Source: Aldehydirespirator sp963662645
Lineage (GTDB): Bacteria > Actinomycetota > Acidimicrobiia > Acidimicrobiales > Aldehydirespiratoraceae
Length of the DNA stretch: 64,000 nt
NCBI GenBank assembly: GCA_963662645.2
Contig: OY759762.1
Location: forward strand, 3,038,001-3,102,000
Direction of reading: 5' to 3'
Shown here: one piece after another, positions 16,937 through 27,431 of the stretch
Layout: the number at the start of each line of letters is the position of its first letter
Numbering within the stretch: the stretch's first letter is position 1
Notes under the pieces: generated by a model
Seen by the model: the letters and a program-made list of their open reading frames with translations, nothing else
Databases searched by the model: none
Told to the model about the DNA's origin: nothing
Position numbers and translations under genes: made by a program

Positions 16937-19900
16937 ATGGCTCATAGCACGCCCGCGGGCCGCGCCGAGATCATGCGGGGCATCCGAACCTTCGCGCAGG
17001 TGTTCCAGTATCTGGTCGACGACCAGGGTTGGCCCATCGAGCTGCCCGACCTTGAGGACGACGACCTCACCGCGGTCACCTACGACTGGGATCCCGAGGA
17101 GATGGGAGTCGGTGCGGAGCAGATCAAGGACTTGAAGCGGCTGCAGCAGATGAGACCCCTGACCGCGAACCAGCCCTGGGGCGTGTTCTTCCTCGAGTTC
17201 GGCGGGTCGAGGCTGCGCTATGCGCCGATCCGCCGGCTGCTGCGGGCGCTGGTCACCAAGAAGCGGGCCACCGGCGCGGCCGGCACGCGGACATGGGCGC
17301 TCGATGACCTGCTGTTCGTCGTGATCACCGGGACGGGCGAGGATGTGGAGCTTCACGTGCTCGCCTTCAAGGGCAGCGACCCCCGGACCGCGGAGTTCCG
17401 CTCGCTGGCGTGGCGGCCGGCCCATGCGCCGACGCGCCACCTCCAGCGGCTCAGCGAGGAGCTGCTGCCGTGCCTGGCCTGGCCCGACGACGACAGCGAT
17501 GTCGAGTCGTGGCGCAGGGCTTGGTGGGAGGCGTTCAAGCTCCCGGTCGGCCAGGCCATCAAGGACTCGGTCCGGCTGGCCGACCGCATGGCCAAGACCG
17601 CCCGCGACCTGCGCGACCAGATCCGCGAGACGGTGGGGAGAGAGAACGGCTCTGGGCCGTTCTCGACGCTCATGGCGGAGATCCGCACCCAACTTGTGAG
17701 CGACGTGAACGCCGACAGCTTCGCCGACATGTGCGCCCAGACGCTGGTGTACGGGATGCTCAGCAGCCGGGTGACGAACCCGAAGGACTTCGGCTCGTCG
17801 CCGATCTTCTCGGCCGTGCCGGTGGCCAACCCACTGCTGGAGGCGCTGTTCGAGCAGGTGCATGACGAGGCCGTGTCGCTCGACCTGCCCGGCAGCGACC
17901 TGCCCCAGCTTGTGGCCGACCTGCGCGAGACCAACGTCGAGGCCATCCTCGACCAGATCGGCTCCACCGCCAAGGGCGGCGATCCGGTCATCCACTTCTA
18001 CGAGGAGTTCCTCAAGAAGTACGACCGCAAGATGCGCGCCGACGCGGGTGCATTCTACACGCCCCAGCCCGCCGTCGAGTTCATCGTGCGCGCCGTCGAC
18101 GAGGTGCTGCGCTCCCGATTCGGCCTTGCCATGGGTATCGCCGATGCCACGTCGTGGCAGGAGGTAGCCAAGCGCAAGGGCTTCAAGGTGCCCAAGGACG
18201 TCGATCCCTCCAAGCCGTTCGTGTCGATGATCGACCCCGCCACCGGCACCGGGACGTTCCTGGTCGAATGGCTCCGCCGCGCCCGCAAGTCGTTCGAGAA
18301 GCACCGCAGCTCCGACGAATGGCCCGAGCACCTGCGGGACCATCTGCTGCCGTCCATGCACGCCTTCGAGCTGATGCTCGCCCCCTACGCCATCGCCCAC
18401 CTCAAGGTCGCCCTGGAACTGCACGCAGCCGGTGCCGGCGACGGAGCCATGCAGATTCTGCTGACCGACACACTGGAGCACGCCACGCGCCAAGGCCAGC
18501 TGGGAACCATGACCGACCCCGTGGCCCGAGAGGGCGAGAAGGCTGCCGAACTAAAAGCGCACGAGCGTTTCACCGTCGCAATCGGCAATCCGCCGTACGA
18601 CCGAGAGCAACGTTCAGAAGGAGACAAGGGCAGGCGCAAGGGCGGTGTGGTCCGCTACGGCGCTCCCGGTGTCGCCCCGCTGTTCGACTCTGATACTTCT
18701 TTCCGGCGAGCCTCCACGACGCCCGGTCTGCGGCCACCAACGCCGCTGCTCGACGCTGTGACTGAGCCGATGAAGGCGGCCGGACTCGGCGGCCATCTGA
18801 AGAACGTCTACAACGACTACGTCTACTTCTGGTGCTGGGCCGCTTGGCAGGCTACGGAGCTTCCGCCCGGCCCGGGAGTAGTCGCCTTCATCACCGCGTC
18901 GTCCTACCTCGACGGGATTCAATGGGCGGAGTCCGCCGCCTGCTCCGTAACGCCTTCGACGAACTCTGGATCGTCGACCTCGGAGGCGAGGGCCGCGGGG
19001 CCCTCAAGGAGGAGAACATCTTCGACATACAGACCCCGGTGGCCATCGCCGTCGGCGTCCGCACGAGCCGAGAGCGCACCGCCGAATGCGAGGCCTCGAC
19101 CGGCTCCGCTACGCCCCAGGAGGCGACGGTCCGCACGAGCCGAGAGCGGACCGCCGAATGCGAGGTCCGCTACCTCCGGATCGCTGGCACCCGCCCCGAG
19201 AAGCTCGCCCGCCTCAGCCAGATCAGCCTGACTGACGTGTCCGAGGTTGTGGCTGGCGAAGGCTTGGACCGCATGACGCCTCGAAGCGACAGCGCGTACA
19301 ACGCTTGGCCCGAGATTACCAACCTGTTCCCCTGGGCACACTCCGGATGTCAGCTCAAGCGGACATGGCCCATTGCAGAGGTCAGGAGTCTGGCCGAACG
19401 ACGTTGGCAGAGTCTGCTGCTGGAAGTGTCACGCGAGCGAGGACGACTTCTCAAGCAGACGGGCTTTCGCACTACAACCAGCACGCCGACTCCTCTGCTG
19501 GGATCCGGACCTAGGTTGAAAATGCTCCGGGATCTCGATCGGGGCGATGAGCCAGAGGGATTTGGACGCTATGGCTATCGGAGCTTCGATCGTCAGTGGA
19601 TCATCGCTGACAACCGTCTGGCCGACCGCCCTAGGCCTGAGTTGTGGAGGCTCCGAGGCCCGAGCCAGGTGTTCCTCACCACGCTGACCTCTACGAAGCT
19701 CGGCCAAGGCCCCGCGCTGACGGCGACGCCCTATGTTCCCGACCTCGACCACTTCCGGGGCTCCTACGGCGCCAAGAATGTCATACCGCTCCACCGGAAT
19801 GCGGGCGGCAACGATCCCAACGTCGCCGACGGCCTGCTGGAAGCCCTGAGTGCCGGGTTCGCCAACGAGGTCGCCGCAGAAGACCTGCTCGCCTACGTCT

Positions 19901-20490
19901 ACTCCCTGACCGCAACGGCCGCCTTCACCGACCGGTTCAACGAGGAGTTGGCCGAGGCCGCTGGCCCGATCCACATCCCGGTCACCGCCGACCCCGACTT
20001 GTTCCGGCAGGCGGTAGCGCTGGGCCGCGACCTCCTGTGGTGGCACACATGGGGAGAGCGCTTCGCCCCCGACGGAGAGCACCGCCTCCCCGACGGGAGA
20101 GCCAAGGAAGTCGGTGCCGTCGACGGCATGCCCAACGACTTCGACTACGACCCCGAGTCCGAGGCCCTCACGGTAGGAACCGGCACGTTCGCCCCCGTCA
20201 GCCAGGAAGCCTGGGACTTCGAGGTCTCCGGCCTGAGAGTCCTCCGCTCCTGGCTCGGCTACCGAATGAAGACCCGCAAGGGCCGAAAGTCGAGCCCCCT
20301 CGACGACATCCGCCCCACCCGCTGGACCCAGTCCAACGAACTCCTGCTCGTCCTGTCCATCGTCGAGCACACCATCGAGGTCACCCCCAAGGCCGCCGCC
20401 CTCCTAGCCCAGATCGTCGAGGGCCCGTTGATCCCAGCCGCCGACCTACCAACCCCCACCCCCGCCAACCGCAAACCTCCGAGAACTTAG
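16937..20490 (+). pseudogene. N6-adenine DNA methyltransferase (type ISP/IIG-like), single frameshift
   Basis: About 1,184 codons in two frames. Frame one (from ATG 16937) carries SAM motif I DPATGTGTFLVE near residue 433 and catalytic motif NPPYD near 551, then runs into nonsense after GIQWAE. Frame two resumes as GVRRLLRNAFDELWIVDLGG, the conserved continuation in such enzymes, to the stop at 20490. Restoring one G at about 18925-18930 (GCGGA to GCGGGA) rejoins them. The C-terminal part resembles target-recognition regions; no nuclease domain was seen. A true frameshift or a sequencing error are both possible. Its neighbours are the toxin pair upstream and the STAND gene 8 nt downstream. 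Confidence 0.8.
19057..19165 (+). repeat. 36-bp direct repeat within the adenine methyltransferase gene
   Basis: A block coding VRTSRERTAECE begins near 19057 and again near 19129, 72 bp later, with a single base difference. The spacing is a multiple of three, so the protein carries a 24-residue partial duplication. Confidence 0.75.
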
Positions 20491-20497
20491 GACGCAC

Positions 20498-23400
20498 TTG
20501 GATCCCATACCTGGGCTGACGCCCTTTGTCGGCGAGTCACGGCACTTGTTGGTTGACGGCTTGGTAGAACTCTTCGAGGATGTCAAGCACACGGGCATCT
20601 CGCGCTGGGTCTCGTTCGAGGCACCTTCGGGCTGGGGAAAGACCCGAGTAGGCCGAGAGTTCTACGCCCGGTTGGCGGCAAGTCAGACCGAGCCCGCCTA
20701 TTGGCCTGCGGCAATCACGGACAAGCGGCGCAAGACCACGTTTCCTGAGGCGATAGACCGTGAGGCTGGTTCAGTGCCCGAATACCTGTGGTTGGGGATC
20801 GCGTGTTCCATTCGTAATGACTTGCCCACGAATGCTCTCATCACCGACCTACGGCAGATTGAGGTTCATGCGCCTTTTGTCGAGGTTGCATGGCGGCAGT
20901 TGTCCACGCGTTGGGAGCGACATAGGGACCAGGTCGTTCGAGCTGGAAGGGCGATCTTGGATGAGGGGGCATCGCAGGCCGCCGCCGTAGCCGCAGAGTA
21001 TGTCGGCGCGACGGCCGGGCTTGGATTGACCGTTCGCCTTGCTCGATGGACAAGGGAACAGGTTCAAGAACGTCGAGAGCAGGAACGCCTGATTTCCGAT
21101 AGGGAGATACTCCGCATTGAGCCATCGTTGGATATCGTCGAAGACACTGTAGAGATTCTCTCCAGAGCGTGTCGCCCTGGGTTTCCGTTAGTGCTCCTAA
21201 TAGAAGATCTTCACAAAGCTGATGTAGTCTTCTTGAAGTTCATCGATGCGCTACTAGCGCGCACCAGCCACCTCCTAGTCATTTCAACGACCCTACCCGA
21301 TGTCCTAGAACAACATGCGAAGCTCGCGGATCTAGTCGAGCGTCATTCAGGCCGTCTACACCGTGTCAGTTATCTGCAGCCTGCTGGTGATCCGTTTCCT
21401 CCTAGTGCTGGGCTGACCGTGCTAGAGCACACGGCACGAGCCGACATCCTGCGGTTCTATTTTCCGGAGGTTACAACATCAACTGAAGCGACGCTTCTTG
21501 AACGCTACGCCAGCCCTCATGATCTTGAGATTGTTTGTCGCCTCCCTAAACATCAGAAGAACTTTCCTGTATTGCATCTCGATCAGGACGCTATTGGCCG
21601 TTTGCCGAGCGGTATCAGGCAGTTGTATGAGGAATATTGGGATCAACTCCCACGACCCATGCGGATTGGTTTGGCGGTTGCTGCCGTGATCACCCCTATG
21701 AATATCAATGCAGACGCGTCTATAGGACTTCGGTCCTGGGATCATCGCCTCTTAGGAAAAGTACTGAGTTCCTTAGATTTCCCGACAGCAACTCTTGATG
21801 AGATCGTGACGGGACTTGACGTAGCCCCGAACGCGTACGCATGGGTTCATACCATCGATGACAGTCTTCGATCTTTCTCCGATGATTCGCAGCATGCAAT
21901 AGCGTCTGACAATGGCTTGGTCTTACTGAATGAAGAACTTGATGATCCCCGAGAAATAATTCTCGATGCTCTGGCTGGATGTTTGCTCGAGACTTACGAA
22001 CAAGCCGAGATTGGTATCCATGAAGCCCGAACGATTCTGTCGCTTCGTGCTGAGGGTTTTCTTGACGATGATGAAATCTCAGCTACTTCGATCTTGATCA
22101 TTCTCGCCGATCTAGCTGATCCACCACGAGAAGTTCAAGAGCGGATCAGAGTCTCCGCGTACTTCAACGAACTTGATCTCGATGCAATTAGCACTAACAT
22201 TATTCAGGCTGTTCGGTGCTATGGTGCCGACGCGCTTGGCGAAGCCGGGCGTACCGAAGAGGCGATCACCGTTTATCGAGACGTTCTAACGGAGCTACGG
22301 CGAACTCTCCCGGACGACCACCCCAGCACGCTCGCTACTCAAGTCAGAGTAGCTGGCATGCTCGGCGAAGCTGGCCGTGCTGACGACGCGGTCACCATTC
22401 TACGGCAGCTGCTAGGCGAGTTGCGGCGAGTAGTCGGTGACGGCCACCCCAACACGCTAGTAACTCACAGCAATCTGGCACACTGGCTCGGTGAAGCAGG
22501 CCGGGTCGAAGAAGCGATATCGACCTATCGAGCACTAGCCAACCAAGAGAGATCTGTACTCGGTGACGATCATCCCAACACACTCACAACTCGCTCCAAT
22601 CTGGCTCGTTGGCTGCAAGAGGCCGGGCATATTGAGGATGCGATTTCAGTTGGCTGGGATGTACTGGCCGATCAGCGACAGCTTCTCGGAAATGACCATC
22701 CCGACACGCTTGTGACTCGCAGCAATCTTGCTATGGCGCTTGGCCTGAACGGGCGCGCCTCAGAGGCCATCGCCATCTATGAAGATCTGCTGGAGGACAT
22801 GGGGCGCGTGCTCGGAGACGATCACCCCACCACGCTCACAGCACGGGGCAGCTTCGCTGCCTGTCTGAACGAGGCTGGGCGCGTTGACGATGCGATGATC
22901 ACATACAAGGAATTGCTAGATGATCAACGGCAAATCCTAGGCAACGACCACCCCGACACGCTCGTGACCCGGAGCAACCTGACCGGACTGCCCAGCGGCG
23001 TAGTTGAGAGCGCTCAGGCTATGATCGCCACTTGCCGAGTACTGCTGTCTGACGAGAGGCGAGTCCTCGGTGATGAGCATCCCATTACACTTACAACCCG
23101 CGGAAACTTGGCGGATTGGCTCGGTAGGGCCGGACATATCGCCGAAGCCATCACTGAATACCAGGAATTGCTGGTCGACCTGCGTAGAGTCCTCGGCGAA
23201 GACCACCCTACTGTGCTTATTGCCCGAGGCAGCCTTGCCCACTGGCACGGAGAGGCCGGGAATGCCAACATGGCGATCGTCGAATACCAAGAGTTGCTTA
23301 CCCACCAGCGTCGAGTCCTCGGCGAAGATCACTATGACACACGTGCAACCATAGGGAATCTGGCCGGGCTACTCGCCCAGATTGGGCGTTTCGGTGAGGC

Positions 23401-23782
23401 GATTGCAGCGTATCGAGAGTTGCTTACTGCCCAGCGTCGAGTTCTCGGCGAAAACCACCTTGAGACCCTGACAACCCGCAATAGTCTTGGCGTGATGCTT
23501 GTTCAGGATGGCTGTGTCTCCGAGGCCATCGCCCTCTACGAAGAGCTAGTTGGAGACTTGCAATCCGTACTTGGTGATTGCGACCCTATGACGCTCACGT
23601 CCCGCGGCAACCTAGCTGGCCTGATCGGTAGAGCCGGACGCCTCGAAGAAGCGATCGCCATCTACCGTGATGTGCTATATGACATGCAGCGCGTACTTGG
23701 GGATGACCACCCTAGCACTCTCATGACCCGCAAGAACCTGGACTACTACTTGGGCATGGATGCGAGCGACCAGTCACTCTAG
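20498..23782 (+). CDS. STAND-type P-loop NTPase with twelve tetratricopeptide repeats
   Basis: A 1,094-residue protein. The NTPase has APSGWGKT (Walker A, about 43-50) and PLVLLIEDLHKAD (Walker B, about 228-240). Residues about 585-1085 form twelve 42-residue TPRs with the pattern LGEAGRxEEAIxxYRxLL ... VLGDDHPxTLxTRxNL. Such NTPase-TPR proteins act as ligand-triggered switches, several in phage defence. No effector domain precedes the P-loop, unlike Avs-type proteins. Codon use is clearly richer in A/T than the neighbours, a sign of recent transfer. The TTG start lies 8 nt after the methyltransferase stop, with TAGGA upstream. The 3' end overlaps the convergent GHKL gene by 9 nt. Confidence 0.8.
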   Translation: MDPIPGLTPFVGESRHLLVDGLVELFEDVKHTGISRWVSFEAPSGWGKTRVGREFYARLAASQTEPAYWPAAITDKRRKTTFPEAIDREAGSVPEYLWLGIACSIRNDLPTNALITDLRQIEVHAPFVEVAWRQLSTRWERHRDQVVRAGRAILDEGASQAAAVAAEYVGATAGLGLTVRLARWTREQVQERREQERLISDREILRIEPSLDIVEDTVEILSRACRPGFPLVLLIEDLHKADVVFLKFIDALLARTSHLLVISTTLPDVLEQHAKLADLVERHSGRLHRVSYLQPAGDPFPPSAGLTVLEHTARADILRFYFPEVTTSTEATLLERYASPHDLEIVCRLPKHQKNFPVLHLDQDAIGRLPSGIRQLYEEYWDQLPRPMRIGLAVAAVITPMNINADASIGLRSWDHRLLGKVLSSLDFPTATLDEIVTGLDVAPNAYAWVHTIDDSLRSFSDDSQHAIASDNGLVLLNEELDDPREIILDALAGCLLETYEQAEIGIHEARTILSLRAEGFLDDDEISATSILIILADLADPPREVQERIRVSAYFNELDLDAISTNIIQAVRCYGADALGEAGRTEEAITVYRDVLTELRRTLPDDHPSTLATQVRVAGMLGEAGRADDAVTILRQLLGELRRVVGDGHPNTLVTHSNLAHWLGEAGRVEEAISTYRALANQERSVLGDDHPNTLTTRSNLARWLQEAGHIEDAISVGWDVLADQRQLLGNDHPDTLVTRSNLAMALGLNGRASEAIAIYEDLLEDMGRVLGDDHPTTLTARGSFAACLNEAGRVDDAMITYKELLDDQRQILGNDHPDTLVTRSNLTGLPSGVVESAQAMIATCRVLLSDERRVLGDEHPITLTTRGNLADWLGRAGHIAEAITEYQELLVDLRRVLGEDHPTVLIARGSLAHWHGEAGNANMAIVEYQELLTHQRRVLGEDHYDTRATIGNLAGLLAQIGRFGEAIAAYRELLTAQRRVLGENHLETLTTRNSLGVMLVQDGCVSEAIALYEELVGDLQSVLGDCDPMTLTSRGNLAGLIGRAGRLEEAIAIYRDVLYDMQRVLGDDHPSTLMTRKNLDYYLGMDASDQSL

Positions 23783-25726
23783 TGAGTTGCTGACCTTGGC
23801 CGCACGGCGATTGGAAACTGCGAGCCAGTCCTTGTGTAGTCGCTCGGTCTCCAGTAGCACACTGTTCCAAGTGGTGAAGACGAGCCGAGGACTCTGAACT
23901 GTCTCTAGGTTCTGCCGCATTCTGTCAGCCTCAGACGTGTAGCCCTGGGTGATCATCAAGCCTACTACTCTAAGCGGCTTGTCGGATCTAGCCTGGCTGG
24001 CGTGGGCAGCCAAAGCGTAGCGGTGAAATCGCGACACTTCGTCGTGGTTAGCTGTCCGTGTCTTGCCGTCGAGATGTGTGCCGCGCTTGATCTCGACGAC
24101 GAGAAGCTCGTCATGGGTATACGGGGATCTAGGACCGAGTGCGAACAGGAAGTCCATACGCCCGTCGGACTCGTCCGCCTCGGGCGTGATGCCTAGCTCG
24201 GACAGATGGATTTCATCATCCAACAGATACCACCTCGGGTCGAGCAGCCACGGGTGTTTCTTGATGTGATCGTGGATAGTCGGGACCTCTGTCGCTCCCC
24301 TGGCAACGAATCTTCGCAGTTCAGCGATCGTCTTGAGCCGGGCCTCAATGATTGTCTGGTTGCGGCGGGCGTCAATGAGTCCGAAGCGCTGAACGACCTC
24401 CCAGATCTGCGTCTGGAAGCCTGCAGCGCTACTGTCGATGTTTTCGAGGAGTTCTCTCACGATGGTGTCCTCGTGGGCATCGACAATAGAACCGACAAGC
24501 GCTCGCGCTTCATCGACGTCGATAGCCGGAATTTTCGACACCGCTCGGGTCACTCGTACCATCCGCTGCCGTTCCTCGGGCGTCAGCCGCTCCATCAAGT
24601 CCGTGAAGTTGCTGAGGTCCAGCCCTTGGGCCACCCGCTGCTGTCGGAGGCTGCTCCATTCCCGCAGTGCTCGGCGTATCAGATTCTGTCCCCAATCGAC
24701 GAAGTCGTTGAGCCGCTCGTCCTCAAGTTGCAGTTGGTCGCGGTTGGCCTGGATCAGGTCGGTGTCGATGTCGTAGCCCTCGTCGAGCCAATCTGCCTGC
24801 ACCTCGCCGATCAGGTACTCCTGCCCGAGCTGTCCCTCCGCTCCGGCCGTGCGCTGGAAGAAGAACGGTCTCTGCACCATCTTTCCGCGGGCGAGCACCG
24901 ACACACCCTGCATCTGTTTCTCTCGAAGGGGCTTCTCGGTGAAGCCGATCCACCAGCGGACGGGGCCAGCGGGCAACTCCATCTCACCCCAGCCGTCGGC
25001 TGCTTCGTTGACGACAGCATCGAACAGTAGGCCGTCGCGGGGGAATCGTAGATCGAGGTCATAGTCGAAGCGGCCTATCTCTTCTCCGTTGACGACGATT
25101 CGCATCTCGTTTGTGTCAAGAGCGAAACGGCGCGCTAGCGAGCGCCGGAACTGAGCCTCGTTCATCGCCCGTCGAGGCCGCAGCACCGAGAGGGTGATGC
25201 GTGTTCCGTGGGCGAGGGAGTTGCCCGCGGCATCGCGCAACACCTCATCCTCCTGCGCTCGCTCAACCTCGTAGTCCTTGGTCGGCTCCAGATCGCGGAT
25301 GCGGTCATAGTCGAGACGGAAGTTCGTGACCTCTCCGTCAACGCCCACCGTCAGACACTCGAGTATCTTCGCTGTACCGAACGCCGCGAGCTTGCCGATG
25401 CCCTTGCGCCCGTGGAGCGGCCGTCCGCCCTCGGTGTGATCCCGTTCGAGTTCAACCCGCCGCTTTCGTCCCACCAGCAGGTAGCGCGTCTCCGCGTCCG
25501 CATAGGACATGCCGACACCGTCGTCGGCCACGACGATTCGTTCATCCTCGGTCCACGGTCTGCCAAGCGGGATCTCGATCCACACGTTGCGGGCGTCGGC
25601 ATCCCACGCGTTCGAGATGAGCTCCGCGATAGTCGCAGTCGCGCCCGGGTACAGCTGAGCGCCGAGTTGCTCAACCAAGGATCCCAGGAAACGCAGCTTC
25701 AGCGGCCCGCGGCCGTTCTCATCCAC
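23774..25726 (-). CDS. GHKL (Hsp90/MORC-like) ATPase fused to a PD-(D/E)XK-type nuclease
   Basis: A 650-residue protein. The N-terminal Bergerat ATP-binding fold has ATIAELISNAWDADA (N box), VADDGVGMS (G1) and GRKGIGKLAAFG (G2). The C-terminal region (about 490-600) begins HPWLLDPRWYLL and carries DGRMDFLFALG and LLVVEIKRG, an Asp...Glu-x-Lys nuclease core resembling the Shedu/DUF4263 group. The start overlaps the upstream cytosine methyltransferase by 8 nt, so the two form one translational unit. This suggests an ATP-regulated restriction system in which methylation protects self. The role is inferred from domains. Confidence 0.8.
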   Translation of the reverse strand: MDENGRGPLKLRFLGSLVEQLGAQLYPGATATIAELISNAWDADARNVWIEIPLGRPWTEDERIVVADDGVGMSYADAETRYLLVGRKRRVELERDHTEGGRPLHGRKGIGKLAAFGTAKILECLTVGVDGEVTNFRLDYDRIRDLEPTKDYEVERAQEDEVLRDAAGNSLAHGTRITLSVLRPRRAMNEAQFRRSLARRFALDTNEMRIVVNGEEIGRFDYDLDLRFPRDGLLFDAVVNEAADGWGEMELPAGPVRWWIGFTEKPLREKQMQGVSVLARGKMVQRPFFFQRTAGAEGQLGQEYLIGEVQADWLDEGYDIDTDLIQANRDQLQLEDERLNDFVDWGQNLIRRALREWSSLRQQRVAQGLDLSNFTDLMERLTPEERQRMVRVTRAVSKIPAIDVDEARALVGSIVDAHEDTIVRELLENIDSSAAGFQTQIWEVVQRFGLIDARRNQTIIEARLKTIAELRRFVARGATEVPTIHDHIKKHPWLLDPRWYLLDDEIHLSELGITPEADESDGRMDFLFALGPRSPYTHDELLVVEIKRGTHLDGKTRTANHDEVSRFHRYALAAHASQARSDKPLRVVGLMITQGYTSEADRMRQNLETVQSPRLVFTTWNSVLLETERLHKDWLAVSNRRAAKVSNSLE

Positions 25727-27065
25727 CGCTCGCTCGCTCCATTACGAGGTTCTGCTGACGGTCGAGACGTTGCACGGCCTTCAAGACGCGTTGATCGCTG
25801 AGCGAGGCGAGACCTGCTTGCTCCCCAAGAAGCAGTAGGGCGAGCGACTTCCCGTGCAGTGCTGTGAATTTGGGGGGGACGGCCTCGCCGATAATGGTCC
25901 GGACGAATGTCGGGCCCCAGCGGTCTAGGGCTGTTCCCCAGTCGAAGTCGGCGGGGAATGTCTGCAGGTAGGCGCACTCGAAGGGGCTGAGAAGTCGGTT
26001 CTCGAAGGGGTGAATCGTCAGGTCTGAGCCGACATGGCCACTGGCGGTCGTGATCGTCGCGGCCGGGGTGTCGGGTGACATGCGGGCGTAGCTAGAGTTC
26101 CGGAAGCCCCTCACCAGCCGGTACGAGCCGTCCCTCTCGCGAACGACCGGGCGGAGCAGGGGCGCAGCGCAGAGCGGGCAGATGGCGTCGTCGGAGCCGA
26201 CATCTACCTCGCCGCACTGCTCGCACTGGGAGTTCTGCCACGCTCGGCCGCCTGAGCCTGGGGGAATCGCCGCAACCATCCGGTACTGGCGACTGTCTCC
26301 CCAGACCGGCACTGCGTGCATCGGGTTGGACTCGTCGCGTGCTCCGGCGGGGGTCATCGCGTCGAGCGGCTCGGCGTCGAGGTCGGCCAGGGCCTCGCCG
26401 AGAGTCCTTGGCGCTGAGGATCCCGGATGGGAGGAAGGGTGCGGGTACGGAACGAGGTCGGCAGCCCCCAGCAGTTCGAGCGAAGGCTCGTCCCGCCTGA
26501 TGAAGGTCAGGAAGGCGCGGACGCGGCGCTGCGGGACCCCGTAGTCGGCTAGGTCCGTCAAGAAAGGAAAGGCGCGGTAGTCGTCCTCGAGCAAGCGGAT
26601 CAGCAGGGCCGCTGCGGATATGGCCTCACCGGTTGCAGGGTCGAGGACCAGGCGAGACAGGAACGCTGGCACGTTCTCAACGACCACGATCCTCGGCTGG
26701 ACCTCACGAGCAACCGAGGCGATCACCTCGACGAGCAGATTCCGGGCATCGCGGGTCCCGGCATGGGCGTCGCTCTCGTGGCCGCGGCCGCCGCGCGCCG
26801 AACTCATTCCCTGGCACGGAGGGCACGCCGACAGCAGCGCCGGCTGCACCGAGCCGCAACTCTCCCGGTACGACGCGAGCACCTCAGGCCATGTCCCCCT
26901 CAGGTCGCCGACGACACCCGAGGCCTGCGGGTGGTTGCGAAGCGCCACATCGAGGCGGCGCTCGTCGATTTCGGCCAGAACTCTGAATCGGAAGCCCGTC
27001 CGCGCGAAGCCGACATCGCCCGCTCCGCAGTTGGAGAATAGGCTCACGGCTTCAAGTTCGGCCAT
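25719..27065 (-). CDS. DNA (cytosine-5)-methyltransferase
   Basis: A 448-residue C5-methyltransferase. Motif I is SLFSNCGAGDVGFARTGF, the catalytic Pro-Cys is in SACPPCQGMSSARG, motif VI is VVVENVPAFL, motif VIII is QRRVRAFL, and motifs IX/X include RLLSPFECAYLQTFP. The target-recognition region contains a CxxC...CxxC zinc knuckle (CEQCG, CPLC). It is followed without a gap by the GHKL ATPase-nuclease. ATG 27065 has CAGGGG upstream; the frame also opens at 27098, but that start lacks a ribosome site. A related C-terminal remnant lies at 29478. Confidence 0.9.
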   Translation of the reverse strand: MAELEAVSLFSNCGAGDVGFARTGFRFRVLAEIDERRLDVALRNHPQASGVVGDLRGTWPEVLASYRESCGSVQPALLSACPPCQGMSSARGGRGHESDAHAGTRDARNLLVEVIASVAREVQPRIVVVENVPAFLSRLVLDPATGEAISAAALLIRLLEDDYRAFPFLTDLADYGVPQRRVRAFLTFIRRDEPSLELLGAADLVPYPHPSSHPGSSAPRTLGEALADLDAEPLDAMTPAGARDESNPMHAVPVWGDSRQYRMVAAIPPGSGGRAWQNSQCEQCGEVDVGSDDAICPLCAAPLLRPVVRERDGSYRLVRGFRNSSYARMSPDTPAATITTASGHVGSDLTIHPFENRLLSPFECAYLQTFPADFDWGTALDRWGPTFVRTIIGEAVPPKFTALHGKSLALLLLGEQAGLASLSDQRVLKAVQRLDRQQNLVMERASGG

Positions 27066-27431
27066 CGTATCCCCTGCTGTCTGTCCTCTACGCAGCATCT
27101 TAGTATATCACATCATACGTCGCTGGCAGGCGAGACTGCACACCTCGGGCTGGGCCGCACGAGTCTCAATCCCCCAAGCATAGCCAATCCTGTCGTCCCC
27201 ATATGACAGCGCCAGCCGCGCGCATCGTCCTGCCCCGGTCGCCGCTGCCAAAATGGCAAGCCGATCCACCATGCCCTGCTGGGTCATCCAGTCCGCGGGA
27301 CGAACCGGGTTGTGGAGCGGTTCGGTGGTCGGGCACCCGACCTGGGGATCGCCCGGCTTGGATCCGGCTGGGAGCCGTGAAGGGCCTCCGACGACGTGCG
27401 CCGCAGGAATACTTGACATATAGTTGACACC
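27066..27431. other. 366-nt divergent intergenic region between methyltransferase and reverse transcriptase
   Basis: No convincing gene. On the minus strand, TATACT/TATGAT sequences near 27101-27115 could serve the methyltransferase. GGTCGG (27327-27332) pairs with CCGACC (27337-27342) around GCAC. The weak 109-codon minus-strand frame lacks a ribosome site and recognisable content. Because reverse transcriptases in defence systems often use a nearby RNA, this is the place to look for one, but no template-like repeat is obvious. Confidence 0.4.
27419..27424 (+). promoter_or_regulatory. -10 box TATAGT of leaderless reverse transcriptase transcript
   Basis: TATAGT ends 7 nt before the GTG start at 27432 and is flanked on both sides by TTGACA (27413 and 27424). 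The direct TTGACA pair may be a regulator site. Confidence 0.6.
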
